Assembly (NCBI GenBank): GCA_963573315.1
Contig: OY752151.1
Span: forward strand, 310,001 to 374,000
Origin: Entomortierella parvispora
Lineage: Eukaryota; Mortierellomycota; Mortierellomycetes; Mortierellales; Mortierellaceae
DNA: 64,000 nucleotides
Direction: 5' to 3'
The position numbers and the translations under genes are program-made. The notes beneath the pieces are model-generated. The model saw nothing but the letters and a program-made list of their open reading frames with translations. It made no database searches and was not told the DNA's origin. Below are positions 31,588-49,497 of the stretch, in pieces (within the stretch, counting starts at the first letter, position 1; each line of letters starts with the position of its first letter).

Positions 31588-32704
31588 ATGGGCACACTCC
31601 TCGACACTATCTCTGCCACACCATCGGTGTCGCCGCACAGCCGGCTCCAGCGCTTCCTGTGCTTTGCTCAGCTCGACCTCTCTCGCCCCATCAGCTCGAA
31701 CATTGTCTCTGCAAGCACTCTCTTCTTTATCCGCCTGGTGATCACGACGCACCTGGTCGCCGTCTTCATCGCCACCCTCTACGTCTCTGCGAGAGACAAT
31801 GTCTTTTATATGGTCCCGACCACCTTCACCAACCTCAGCAACATTGGCCTGACAGCCTATTATCTGGTAGGCTCCACGCTCTCCGCCCTCAAGCCACGTT
31901 TTATGTAACTCTACCACTATGACACGGCACTCACCTTGCCCTTGGTGACACCACCACAGACAGCAACCTACCACTCTTTTCGTTTTTACCAGCACAAGGA
32001 CTTGAGGTCGCTCACAGATCAGCATTGGTTCCTGACTTGCGCCCTCTGGCTGCTGTATGCCTCTGTTGTGGTGTTTCATATTGTCGTCCCGGCCATCTAC
32101 TGGGGCATGTTGTTCGATCCCAACAACACCATGGACACACTGAACAAATACGTTGATTTCTCGCATCATGGAGCCGATCTTGCGTGCATTCTCTTTGAAA
32201 TGATCTTTAACCGGATGGATCTTCCTTGGGTTTGTTTGCTGGGACCGATCTCCATGATTATTCTCTACATGTTCCTGGCCTGGGTGTACTTTTCTGCGTA
32301 GGTGTTGGTTCTGTTTGTCCTCTATCCGTCATGCAATGTAGAGCAGAGCACTTTGCAAAAGACACTTACCCCACCTTTCCCTCTCCTTCCTTCCTCCTTC
32401 CTCTGCCTGTGTACATCTTGGCTCACTTGATATTTGGCATCCATCAAACTACAGTCGTGGCGAGTGGCTCTATGGTTTCTTGGACTGGAGCTCATCCCTC
32501 GCCGCCGCATGGTATATTGGACTGTTGGTGGCGTTTGCAATTTTGTTTGTACTCCAAAAGTTCATCCACCTCGGACGAGACAGGGCGCTGACCACGCGGA
32601 GATCGGTCGTCGCGGCGGCGGATGGCACGGCGGCCCTGGAGGGTCCTTGGCGGGATTCACAAGATCCGAAGCTGGAGAGCGATGTTGCGAAGCAAGAAGC
32701 GTGA
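31588..32704 (+). CDS. Rolling-stone/FAR-17a-AIG1-like multi-pass membrane protein
   Basis: Three exons: 31588-31866, 31960-32297, 32455-32704; phases 0 and 2; 288 aa. Six hydrophobic helices are visible. A central HHG motif (FSHHGADLACILFEM, in exon 2) and the acidic-aromatic FLDWSSSL segment match the general pattern of the rolling stone and FAR-17a/AIG1 families, whose members are integral membrane proteins (AIG1 hydrolyses fatty acid esters of hydroxy fatty acids). The catalytic Thr/His arrangement of AIG1 could not be confirmed, so a hydrolase function is not claimed. C-terminus is cytoplasmic, rich in Ala and Asp. Confidence 0.65.
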
Positions 32705-32881
32705 AAAGTAACGGCAAGAGGACGGAATTTTGGTGGCAAATAAAAAAGCGAGCATCGGGGAGGAGACATTCGCCACCCTTCTCTTCTTTCCTTCTTCATT
32801 GTGTGATTGACCACACACCCGCACCCTCCGTTGTAAATAAGCGAGGCATCTCTTCATCTTTTGACATTCATCCTTGCTTCA

Positions 32882-33597
32882 ATGACTCACTCCCCGGTCA
32901 AGAATCTTGATGACTTTGAGATTCGAAATGTAATTTTTACTGGTTGCTTGTGTTTTTTTTTTTTATTTGGCTCTGCTCTGTGGTTTCCTCCCAAGATGAA
33001 CTAACCAACCGACTTTTGGGTGGTGTGGATCTATTTGCTACGCAGGCCAGACCAGACGAGGCTGAAACAGTGGTGGAGATGCTAGAGCTGACCTCGAGGA
33101 CTCTTCTCGAAAACAATATCCTTCAATGGCCCGTGGGAATGTTCACCAGTCCTGAGGGCCGTCAGCAGATCCAAGACGGGATCGCAGCGGAGCGATACTT
33201 CATCTTGGACTACCGACAGGATGCCTCAACAAGTACCGTGGCCGAGATTGCTGGCCTCTTTCTCTTGAACGACGAGGACCCTTTCGATGCATTACTCTGG
33301 AAGGGGTTTGCGGAGGATTGGCTGGATGCACTCTACCTCCACCGTCTACTGGTCAAGGAACGCTTCCAGGGTTGTGGACTGACAGGGAAGGTCATGGCGT
33401 TTGCAGAGGACAGAGTGCGACAGGTTGGTCGACACTTTTTGCGGCTGGATTGTCTGGCAGGGAATTTACCCTTGAGGCGGTTCTACAAGGAGAAGTGCCG
33501 AGGCAAGGGCAAAGGAGGCATGAACGAGCTGACGACAGTGTGGAATCCGGAGCTCGAGCTCGAGTTTGCACGTTACGAGTTGCGTGTGGCAGAGTGA
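32882..33597 (+). CDS. GNAT-family N-acetyltransferase
   Basis: Two exons, 32882-32942 and 32996-33597, phase 1; 220 aa. The second exon alone has no ATG start, and a 53-nt intron with GTTGCT donor and CCCAAG acceptor restores an ATG and an FEIRN start usual in GNATs. Residues about 40-90 form the beginning of the fold (DEAETVVEMLELTSRTLLEN, QWPVG), and LDALYLHRLLVKERFQGCGLTGKVMAFAED contains motif A (acetyl-CoA-binding V-x-x-x-x-Q-G-x-G-L/x-G). A further FLRLDCLAGNLPLRRFYKE stretch matches motif B. Substrate unknown. An AATAAA overlaps the stop codon (33597-33602). Confidence 0.78.
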
Positions 33598-34009
33598 ATA
33601 AAAGAGAGCACATAGCATGCATGCAGAGGGACCACAGCGACGAAACGACAACAATGACAGCGACGACGACGACGCGACACCCACCCACAGTGACCTCCCT
33701 CCTGGTCACCGTGCACGTCCTGCTGGTTCTGGGGTCGTGGGGTGCATGCGAGGATGGTCTGGGTCAATGTGATGTGATTGTCTCTCCCCCCTCTCTTTCA
33801 CTCTTTCCTTTCTTCCATCTTTTCCTTCCTTCCATCCCCTTCTCTCCATTCCTCACTCATCCATCCCATCCATCCGTCCATCCATCCATCCATCCATCCC
33901 ATCTTTCTTTCATTCTTTTGGCTGCATCGACCGTGCAACGTGTCTACTGCCTGTTCTCTCTTTATTATTGTTTTTTATTCCTCACATGCAGGCCGTCTTC
34001 TGAACTATA
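33598..34009. other. Intergenic with CATC/CCAT microsatellite
   Basis: 412 bp between the GNAT gene and the Yak1-type kinase. 33859-33900 is a (CATC)n/(CCAT)n microsatellite; the 150 bp before the kinase ATG are C/T-rich on the plus strand. Confidence 0.5.
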
Positions 34010-39961
<5,952 letters not shown>

Positions 39962-40412
39962 CGTTGTCAGTCTTCCGCTCTGTTTTTGTATCCTTCTTGT
40001 CCTGTCCCCTGGTTTTCGAGTTTTCGTTGTGATATTAAATTATCTATATAGCTATCATTGGGCAGAGTGCTGATATGTTTTCACGGCAGGAAGATTCTAG
40101 CAAATACAATATATTCTTCGAGTTTCTCCAATAGCGTGTATAAGACCCAGCAGAGACAACAAAGAGCTGCTCGCATGAGAGGTTGTGATGGAAAAATGGT
40201 AAAACTAACCTCAGATGGGTATGGAACTGAAGACGGCAAAGAGTCGAAAGAGATTTGGGAATGAAGAGGTCAAGGCGATGATCTTTGACGCGTGATTACA
40301 GTGACGAGGTGAGACATTTTTTGCCACCATCCCCTGTACATTCTCTCTTTCTTTCTTTCTTCATTCTCTTTTCATCCTTCACTACACCTTCTCATTTACA
40401 CTTCGCAGTATC
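39962..40412. other. Intergenic between YAK1 and the second CRN-like gene
   Basis: 451 bp with a (CTTT)n-type tract near 40345-40365 just before the CRN start; no supported gene. Confidence 0.4.
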
Positions 40413-41360
40413 ATGACCGACAACCGCCTGAACCTGTTCTGTCTCGTCGAAGGAGAGTCGCCCCCCTTTTCTGTCAAGGCCTCTCTGCACGACACTGTCG
40501 ACGACCTCAAGAGCCTTATCAAGACCAAAAAGTCCCCCCGCTTTGACGGGTTTGCTGCCGATGAGCTCATCCTATGGCACGTTTCCATTCTCATCGATGC
40601 TGACGGCGTTCCCACTCCCTTTGACTCTACTCCAGAAGCAAAGAAGAGACTTAAAGTGGAATATGTCCCTGAAGCGAAAAGACTCAAGTGGACCACCAAA
40701 ATATCAACCGCTTCTGGCACCTTCGATGATGACGACGTTCTTACCCTCTTTGACTGTACTCCAGAAGCAAAGAAGGGGCTCAGAGTTGACCCAGACTCTG
40801 AAACAAAGAGACTTAAGGTGAACTGTGTCCTTGGAGCGAGAAGACTCAAGGTGACCACCAAGCTGTCCACCGTCTTTGGTACAGAGACCCCAGCTGAGGA
40901 CATGGTTCACATTATTGTGCAGCGTCCTAACCCGACACCTGGTATGATAACTATGAACACCCTCTTTTTTTTTTCTTTTTTTTTTTTTGTTGCGCGCATC
41001 CCGTGAATGAACTGTTCCAGTGTTCTAACCCATTTTGGACTATTATCAACAAAAGTAGACAAGGCTCGCGGTCTTGTCTCTTCTGCATCGCAGCAGTCGT
41101 CGCATGTCGTTGCCAACAAAGTATACGTCGTCTACAGATATGTGGACTACCGGAAAGAAGTTGAAATCGAGATCGATCGCGCGTACGATAACCTTGCCGA
41201 TGCGATCGCGTATGCGGAAACCTTCTGCGTTTCTGAAGGAGACGAAGACGATCGCCCACCTGAATATGTGAGCGTCGAAGAAAAAGAGTTTGACAGAATC
41301 ATGTTAAATGGCTGGGGCCGTTTGGCGATCACTGCGGCGGATTATCATACGAGAGCATAG
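40413..41360 (+). CDS. Crinkler-type protein with internal duplication and short C-terminal domain
   Basis: Two exons, 40413-40941 and 41056-41360, phase 1; 277 aa, intact. The header LNLFCLVEGESPPFSVKASL, DTVDDLKSLIKTKKSPRFDG and LILWHVSIL is the ubiquitin-like CRN N-terminus of Mortierellaceae and oomycete/chytrid CRNs. A segment of about 40 residues then appears twice: DSTPEAKKRLK..KRLKWTTKISTASGTF and DCTPEAKKGLR..RRLKVTTKLSTVFGTE. The second exon encodes a short domain (YVVYRYVDYRKEVEIEIDRAYDNLADAIAYAETFC) that is not the AAA/nuclease type of the first CRN gene and was not recognised. No classical signal peptide, as usual for fungal CRNs. A role inside the fungus or in a partner nucleus is unknown. 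Confidence 0.85.
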
Positions 41361-41896
41361 GCAATCTTTTCAAGGAGGGGGCATCTATCGTTCGAAAAAA
41401 CTGTTGGAAAAAAAAGGGTTGCCGCATGTTGCGTAACACATCACGTTCGAATGGACATAAATTTAGGTAGCCCTGTCTAGTCCCCCCACCTCCTCTGTGC
41501 TTTTTCTCTTTTTGCTTACTACCTCTGTTCACCATCCAGAGAAAAGAGTAGCCACCCCTTACCAAAGCAACATAAAAAGAAGAGATCATCGTCTTTTATT
41601 GGATTATGTTGTCTGAAAAAAAATATATTGAGCACCAAAATGCATAATCCATAACTGTTAAAGACAATCAGGGCCTTGGTCCGCTGTAACCGTGGCCTAA
41701 GTCTTGTAATGAGTTTAGCTGCCGAGTCAGCAAGTAAAAGACCGTCCTACGGTTCGCTGATGGGGCGAGGATGATGACACCGATGGAAAGGAAATAATCA
41801 GAATCAGGGATCTTTTACTCTACAAAATCACGTATCGTATCTCTCTTGGCAGCCAGATCCGAGCGATTGTTGTGTCCAGAGAGCTGCTGATCAACT
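41361..41896. other. Intergenic, no supported gene
   Basis: No ORF with coding character. Short A/T tracts near 41400 and 41610. Converges on the mini-gene at 41897. Confidence 0.4.
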
Positions 41897-42088
41897 TTAC
41901 CTCTCCAAGAACACGGAATCTTCGGTTCTCCTCACAGAAGTCTCAAGTTCCTTTAGGGCCTTTATATCTAACACCGCAACGTCGAGAGGCGACCCCTCCG
42001 TGGCCTCTTCGTCACCATTGCTCACAGGAACAGCAGCAACCAAACTCATAAAAACGAAGAAGGTAACGGACAAATACCACAGCTGCAT
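41897..42088 (-). CDS. Possible mini-secreted protein (63 aa)
   Basis: ATG at 42088 followed by a signal peptide (QLWYLSVTFFVFMSLVAAVPVS) and a mature part of about 40 residues that is acidic at first, then basic and ends in FLER. The ATG is preceded by an A/T tract. No cysteines and no recognised domain. It could be the first exon of a larger gene. Confidence 0.4.
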   Translation of the reverse strand: MQLWYLSVTFFVFMSLVAAVPVSNGDEEATEGSPLDVAVLDIKALKELETSVRRTEDSVFLER

Positions 42089-43120
42089 TTTTTTTTAATA
42101 AAAAAAAAAACTGGGGATCGGTGTGAAATGGTTTTGAATGTAGGGAAACAGTCGAAAAGTCAGAAATCAAAGGGTACAAAGAGTATACAAAAATCAGTGC
42201 AATGTAGAAAAAAGGCGCAATGTAAGGAATTGGTAAAGAAAAGGGTGGTGATCTAAGGGCTTGCTGCGAAGGACGACCCTGAAAAGATAAAGGACGTACG
42301 TAATGAGGGATGTGGAGAAGAATTGTAATAGGTTTTGAGAAGAATCGTGATAGGATTTGTAAAGAAGAAGAAGAAAAAAAATGGACCAAGGGAGATACAG
42401 GAGCAAGAGTAGGAGATACCAGAACGATCAAAAGAGATGCGGTGAACAATTTTAGAAGAGCGAGGTCGAACTATCAATGGGTGCTGAAAGATCATGGGAC
42501 AAGATCAAAGCACCAACAAAATAACAACCCCGTCAAGGGTCACCATCAAGGGACACCATCAAGGGACACCATCAGGGCAAGTCAGAACTCATGCCAGGAG
42601 AAAATAAAAATAACGAAAATCAAGAGGAAAAACTCCCCCCCTGGAGATCATTTCGACGTCGACGCAGAAGCACCTACTGCCACTCCATTATCACCCGCGA
42701 CCACTCAACAAGTTCCAGGATCCTGCACACGTCTCGATCGACGAAAGGTCCCACAGACGCAAAAGGGGCCATCTAGTTTAGTCCACATCTCCAAAAAAAA
42801 AAAAAAAAAAAAAAAAGAAGAGGCCTGTCAGCTGTGTTTACAATCAACATACAAAAGAGTAAAGGGCTATCAGACATTGACTAATGATTTGAAGATCAGG
42901 AGTTCTACTCGTTTGGATGATATACTCCTTGAGCCACACACACGGGCCATCTCCAACTAAAAGATCCCGATCAGATCGTACTTTCCCCCAAAAGTCCTCG
43001 ACAATGTAGCCAACAAGATCCAAAGTTGTAGTACCAAGAGTATTTAGGGTTAATACGGACAAGAACATCGTAACGAGAGACAGAGATGATGGCCTGGTTT
43101 AATATGAAAAAGAAGACGTT
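42089..43120. other. Intergenic with short tandem repeat and A tract
   Basis: About 1 kb without a supportable gene: plus-strand ORF 42310-42960 has biased Lys/Arg/Asn composition from A-rich DNA. A 13-bp unit with core CATCAAGGGACAC is repeated about three and a half times at 42533-42573. 42793-42816 is a 24-nt A tract. Confidence 0.45.
42793..42816 (+). repeat. A tract (24 nt)
   Basis: Uninterrupted A run in the noncoding region downstream of the RGS gene. Confidence 0.95.
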
Positions 43121-46100
43121 TTAAAAATCTGCCACCGAGATCCCCAAGGATTCAATGGTTTCCTCACTAGACCGCGCAAATAGCTCCTTGACTCTGGACA
43201 ATGGTGGAGATCCCACACAAGTAGGGGAAGTCGAGACTGGAGGAATCGAGGATACTGCAGAAGCAGGCGCAGACATAGAAGTCGAAGCAGGAGGCGACGA
43301 TGTCGATACCAGAGCTGGTAGATTGGTGGGCTTTCTATCAAACAACTTTGAGGATCCTGACCTTGTAAAGGCCGGTGCGGACAGAGCACCGGGAGAAGTC
43401 CTGCCCCCCGTCTCTCCAAGTCCACCAAGTCGGTTCTTGCCCAAGATCTTCATCTTTTTTGAGCTCGCCGCCGTCGTGATCGAGAGGGGATGTGAGGCTA
43501 GGCAGGACGATTGAAATGTCAATGGGTCAAGTTCCAACATGGCCAAGGTTCGCTCCCTGCCCACTGCCCCCATCCAGAGATCTTGTTCTGGCACCTTGTC
43601 GCCCAAAAACTGTTGGATCTTGTCCATACGCTTCTTTTGTCGGAAACGACTCATTGTCTCTGTGGGTGAGGCTGTCACGGGCGTCATGGGCGTGATGGGC
43701 GTGGCAGGAACTGACGAAGATGCGGTGCGGTCACTTCCGCTATACGGACCAAAAGGATGGAGGGCAGAGGTGGAAATGGTCGGAGGGCTCACCCTCGACA
43801 ACATCAATGACGACGACGTTGACGACATCGAAGGAGTGGATCGGTGTACAGGACGGAGGCTACTCCTACGGCGGGCGAAAGTGGATGGACTCTTCAATGA
43901 GACATATTTATCGTCATCATCATCGTCGTCGTCGTCATAGGCAACCTCGTCGTCTTCGGCGCTTTCATTTTCATAGCCACCCTGCTCCTTCATTCTCTTG
44001 CGATAAACCATAGCCGCCATCGAATTCTCCAGGGCCAGGATAGAATCCAAGGAATTGGTGCTCATCTGTCGATGCAGCCCCGCCAAACTGCTTCTGGACG
44101 ATCGAGATCCTCGACGCGCCTGATGATTGGCAACGACTCGCGAATTATTGGTCCTGCGACCGCCTCCAACCGTTGGAATCTGGGGTAAATGACGAACCGA
44201 GGCTACAGAGGTGCGACGAGAAGAACCAGCTGATGTTCGGCTTGTTGTTGGCCTAGGGCCCATCGACGAGGAAGAGGTTGAACCCCCAAAGAGAATCGGA
44301 CCAGTCAGCGCAACAGCCACCGCGGATTCTGGGAGAGATTCACCCAAAAGCTCTCGAAGCTTTTTGTTACGTTTCCAGAGTATGGTTCTCTCCTTGGTCG
44401 AAAGCTGGTTCACACTGGAGAAGGTGGGACCCACAACGCTCAGAGGGGCTGTCGTTGCTGCTCCTCTCGACTTTGGTGCAGCAGGGGCGGAAACAGGTCT
44501 GTTCGTATTGAGGGAGGAGGATGAGGTCAAGATCGATGTAGCCTCGGGGAATGCCCTGATTTTGTGGGAATCCACGGTTGAAGATCGAGCCAAGCCTCTA
44601 CTTGCAAACGATGAGAAAGCATTCGTGGTACTGTGTGTTGCTGCTGGACCAGAAATTAAGAGCTCGTCGTCCCCACAGTCCATTCTAAGCTGTGAAGACA
44701 ACTCGACTGCAGTCAACTGAGCACCAAAGAATGTGGATAGCTTGTCTGCCTTTTTGCGTCGCGAGAGCATGGCCTGTCGGTCCAGCGTCGATCCAGAACG
44801 GTGGCCGATTGCTCTACCAATTGAGAACGATTGTTGTCCTCCTGTACTGAAGGCTGTTGGCGATTTCACCGATAACTCTGGGGCCATTGCTTGCGGAGAT
44901 GCATGTAATCCAAGCGCAGCGATCGAGGTGGGAGTGGTGGGGCTGATTCCCGAGTCAACTGTGAGAGATGGGTCTATGACGCTCAAAATGGAGAGTCCAC
45001 GTCGACGTTCAAAAAGGGTTGGAGCTACTCCTTCTTGGTCCGAGAAGGATCCACTCCAAAGGGGATGAGGATGAGCTGCAAAGCGCTTGCGTTGTGGTTG
45101 AACTGGGCTTGCAAGTGAGGGGGCATCCGACGCCGTAAGCGATCGAACATGGCTGCTGCTACTACTGCTACGCCCTGATCCACACGTCATATCAGTACCA
45201 TTTGAATGCTCCGAAGGTCCATAATCGTCAGCGGACGCGTATTTCTTGAGCTTGTTCAAGAGACCAATCGAACGTGTCGAGGGTGACGGCAAAGTACGGC
45301 TGGTCGCATCGGGAATAAACAAGAGTACCTCACTTGTGCTTTCGCTCCCTCCTCCTGCTCCTCCTCTTATGGTTGTGGGTTGAGACAAGTGCTTGACCTT
45401 GCTGCTCGACTTTTTGAGTCGACGTTGCTGTTGCAGCTGCTGTTTGTTGTACTTTCGCCTTCCATTGAGAGGTATATCCTGGATCGTCGAGGATGAGAGG
45501 GCGTAAGCCAAAGTGGTCGGTCCAGCACCGGTTGCACGAAGAACGGCGGACTGCGAGCTGGACTGCCCTGGCGTCTGATCTTCAACTCGTTCCTCCACAG
45601 GTCGCAATGTACCGTCAACTCTGGATCCAAAGAATTTTGTCAACTTGTTGTTCCTCCTCAAGAGTCTCTTCCTCTGAGCTGCCGTCAGGCGCACCTGGTC
45701 ATTGAAATAACCAGCGACCATCCACCGAGTTGTACGCTTCCCGTTCTCAAAAGAGTCTAAAGTCATGTCATCGACCTCAGAGTCGGCATGGTATCCTGGA
45801 TGAGCAGGGTCCTGGTCCATTGAATAGTACGAGGGTGGATTATCGCTGGCAATCGAATGTCGTTTGCTTGCAGAGGCGGATGAACGCCCTGAAATGCCAT
45901 TGCTGAATCGCTTGACAAATCTGCTGCTGCGCCTCGGCCCCGCCTCACTGCTCCCTGAAGAGGACCTTTTCCTTGCATCTTTAGTCATAGGGGTTGCACT
46001 TGCACCAAGGCTGTCACCCCCAATGCCTCCAGGGGTATTTTTCAAATGTCCACAATCGAGGGGTGCTACCAGGTCATAGCTGTCAAAGTACTCTTCTTCT

Positions 46101-47770
46101 TCTAGGTCATCATCCATGCCTTCACGACCCAACCCCACGATAGTGATTCGTCCTGGATGTCGAACAGAAAGCGGGATTGGACCAAAGTACTGGCTCATGG
46201 TCCTAGCGAGTGCCTCCTCTTTGTCTCGAGATCGGTCCAAGTCGGAGGTTGAATTGTTCCAGTTGTAAAGAGTTTGTAGATTCGCCGATGGGTGGTGCGA
46301 TCGAGATCTGGACACAGTTTTCAAGATAACGGAAGGATCGGGTTTATAGTACAGGCTTAATGGGCCTTTTATCGTTGCCTTGGCGTAGTCATCGGGGCCT
46401 ATAATTGAGTTGAAAGAAGGCATGAATCAGTGCATGAACATCGCAGTGCCTTTGCTCAACAGAAAAATAACAGATATCCGCTTACGCTCATGAATAATCC
46501 TGAGGACAGCTTTCCAGAGGTCACTCTCCTCAAACCTTACAAGGGTATGACCTTTCATCAGTTGATAGGTGTGTTCCTGGGCGCCGTCAAACATGTGTCG
46601 GTCAAAAGGCCATCCTAGCAGCGCATCGTCTTCTTCTTGCTGTCGCTTCTTTTGCCTAGAGAATCGAGATGTTGTCGAACCAGCTCTTCCAGGGGCACGT
46701 CTGGAGCTTCCAGAGCGACTCTTCTTTTTTGTTACAGGAGCCATGGGCGATGTCACTGCCGAGGAAGGAGCTGATGATCTTGGGGTGCTGGTTCCAGAAG
46801 TAGACTGGATCTCTTGAGCAAAGAAAGGTTGGTAATGGTCGTCGTCCAAGATGGGCCAGGGGATCTCGGTCCGGGTCTCATCGCTGAGATTGACTTGAAG
46901 TGGCCCACATGAGTCGATATAAGTCAAGTAAATATACCGGGCGTGCTGGACCGCAAACTGACCCTCAGTCAAGCCACCTCGAGATCGATCCGGCTTTTGA
47001 TCTGTCGTGTCACATTCGGGCTTATTGAGGTCTCCACCCTTGGAGAACAACTCTACATCCAACCAAAAGAGCAAGTTTTCGATCGAGTACTCCTGGAAAC
47101 AGAATTGGCGAAAATGATCTAGTGCGATTGTGTTATGCAGGATCTCTTGAAAGCGTGCATCATTCGAGGAGGACTCAAGATTCAAGAGAATATCTGTTGC
47201 ACGCGATCGGAGTCGCGTAGGTGTAGTGCAGTGGGAGGATGTTGACAAGCGACCTAGGATGGCAGACAAGGACGGGCTCTCCCCACCTGCTGTTGCAGCG
47301 AGGGAGCTGGACGAAGCAAATGGAGACGAGATAAATGATCCAGAGACGGGCGAGATCGTAGAATCTTGTAATTGGCCTTGACCTTGGACTGTATCCGACT
47401 CTGACTCTGCAGACTCGACGACTTGCTCCCAAAGAAGCGATGCTGGAGTCATGTCGCCATTCCTACAAGTTGGACTAATCTCGGAATTTTCAATCCCCGA
47501 GCCTTGATCTGGAGTGGATGATAACGTCGATAGGTGATCTTCCGTATGTGCCGAGAGTGCTCGGCTGAAGAGCGGTGTTTTACTACTTTGAGGCGCTGCT
47601 GCCGTGTCCCTTGTCACTCCTGCTCCAGAAGGTGAAAGTGTGGGAGGGCTGGAAGACTCGGGGTTGTGGGCATCCGGGGAAGTGGTCGCTTCGTGACTGA
47701 TTGCCAAGGCCAGGTTGGTGAGAGACAACTTTCTTCCCATCCCGAGTCCTTTCCAGAGCGATGGAGGCAT
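43121..47770 (-). CDS. Large RGS-domain protein with four KLxxFFG-type repeats
   Basis: Regulators of G-protein signalling accelerate GTP hydrolysis by G-alpha subunits. Two exons, 47770-46486 and 46398-43121, joined in phase 1 (HER then PDDYAK), 1520 aa. The RGS helical bundle lies at about 206-428, starting LHNTIALDHFRQFCFQEYSIENLLFWLDVELF and ending FEESDLWKAVLRIIHE; a Ser/Arg/Gly-rich insert of about 100 residues splits it (codons at 46600-46780). After the RGS, a Ser-rich tail holds four copies of a basic-then-KLxxFFG motif (near 45640, 44740, 44345, 43600). An acidic Asp run occurs near 43900. No DEP domain was seen, so it differs from Sst2. Divergent partner region 47771-48458 is AG-rich. 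Confidence 0.85.
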
Positions 47771-48458
47771 TCAGAGAAAGAGCAAAGGGGCGGAGGAAGA
47801 AGGGAGTAGAAAAGGTAAGCCGGCGAGTAAGATACAATACAGAGGAGGAGGGGAGAGAAAGAGAAAGAGAGATTGAGAGAGGAGAGAAAAGTGAGAGGAA
47901 GAAGAAGAAGAGAACAGAGATAGGGAAGAGAGAGAGAGAACAGAGAAGAGGGGAAAGAAAAAGAGATGGCAGACAAGAGATTGAACAACAACAAGGTGCA
48001 GCAGACGTCTGTGCGGCCCACCTCCGTGGGTCTCTTGCAGTAAAAAGAGAGGACCCGCGCTTGCAGGACAGGGACAGGGGACAGGAGACAGGGGACACAC
48101 GTCAGTTGGCCCCAACCATGCTTCTCTCTTTGCCTCTTCCAGTACAATAGCAGCCTGCTCCGATGACCTCGCCCACACCAGTCTCGCACCTCCTTTTCTA
48201 TCGTGCAAACGCAGCCTCTATCCCCACGAAGAATTAGCAGCAGTAACGGGGCAAGCTGTTGAAAGACACAACAGAAAAAAAGACGGAGCCGTCCGTCCAC
48301 TCACTGGATGCGATAACAACGCTAGCATACCTCTCGTCCTTTATGTACGTCTCCCCGAGATCATTCCAGCGACGTACCCACGACCCAAGAATCGCCGTTG
48401 CCGCCGTTGCCGTTGTCGTTGTTGTCGTTGTCGTCAAGGTTGTTGCTGTCAATGCTGC
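47771..48458. other. AG-rich 5' flank of the RGS gene
   Basis: 47780-47960 is strongly purine-rich (GAGA, GAAGAAG) on the plus strand; ORFs there are compositional artefacts. No supported gene. Confidence 0.4.
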
Positions 48459-49497
48459 TCACAGATGGCTATTGTTTCGACAGATGAACCCCTGAAACAC
48501 CGCACCCCTGCCTGGAAATGAAAATGAACGCAATGCGCGTGCATGGTCCTCTTTTCTCGAGATGACATGAAAGATGTCATCTTTCAAGTTGACGCCCATA
48601 TCAGGCACCCCGTCCAACGGATGGGTCTGTCCTACTGTGCAGATCCTACCCTGGTGTAGGCGCATTTTTTATGACCTCCCCACCAACCCAACCCATCCCT
48701 CATTTCCCTCCCTGGAGAATACTGAACAAGGAACTGGACTGGATAGAATTGCTCACAACCCACGTTTCAGACATACCTTGGTCAATGTTTACGACGTGCA
48801 CCGTCGAGTCTCTGTCGAGAACATCCTCAATCCTGTCCGAAAATCGAAGTTGGACTCCTCTGGACTCGGCCTCTGTCCTGTCATCTATTTCGTCGTTGTG
48901 GTCATCGTGGTCATCGTGGTCATCGTGCTCGTACAGATTCTGATCGTCGCCATCCTCGTCACTGTGACGACCGGGATCTTGATCTTTGTCAACAAAGATG
49001 TGGTCATCTTCCTGAGGTACAAGTTGATCGCGATCCATACCTACGAGAGCTGTGGTGGAGGAAGTGGAAGCAGTAGCAGTAGCGAGGCTCTGTTCTGGAT
49101 CGTCTTTTCCTCTTTCTTGTTCTCGCACCCGTTGTTCCTGTTCTCGTGGAGGTTGTGGTTGTGGTTGAAGATGTAGCGGATGCTGATGCTGATGCGGGTC
49201 AAGAGTCCTCTGTGACTGACCACGACTCGGTCGTTTGGACCCTTTAAAGTCTACATGGTCAAAGAGCGCACCGCACTCGATGACTGGATAGTTGGATCCA
49301 CCGGGGATCTCGCGCTCGACCAGATAGGCGTACTCGGCCTCGATCTGCCGTGCAAGCTGCTCAATGGTCCAGGACTTTGAGACGGTGATGGAAAAGGTGA
49401 TGCCGGCTGGCTCGTTCAGCAGGATGTGGAGCGGGATATAGTTTGAAATGGAGGAGAGCGTCTTTTGACGGCGAGAGAGCATCAGATCTTCGTGCAT
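48459..49497 (-). CDS. Hypothetical protein with ubiquitin-like fold N-terminus
   Basis: Two exons, 49497-48777 and 48511-48459, phase 1; 257 aa. The N-terminal 60 residues (YIPLHILLNEPAGITFSITV, SKSWTIEQLARQIEAEYAYLVE) have beta-beta-helix order, and a later LRFSDRIEDVLDRDSTVHVV reads like the final strands of a beta-grasp fold interrupted by a 130-residue insert. The insert is very rich in Gln, Pro, His and Asp (HDDHDDHDDHND-type run). The short second exon is tentative: it was chosen because GT-AG and phase agree and it ends in a stop after 17 codons. No known family recognised. Confidence 0.5.

Noticed and set aside
42310..42960. 216-residue plus-strand ORF with tandem repeats
   Set aside because: Driven by A-rich sequence and the 13-bp tandem repeat; contains the A tract as a Lys run.
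47761..48150. 129-residue Arg/Glu/Lys-rich plus-strand ORF
   Set aside because: Made by purine-rich repeats antisense to the 5' flank of the RGS gene.
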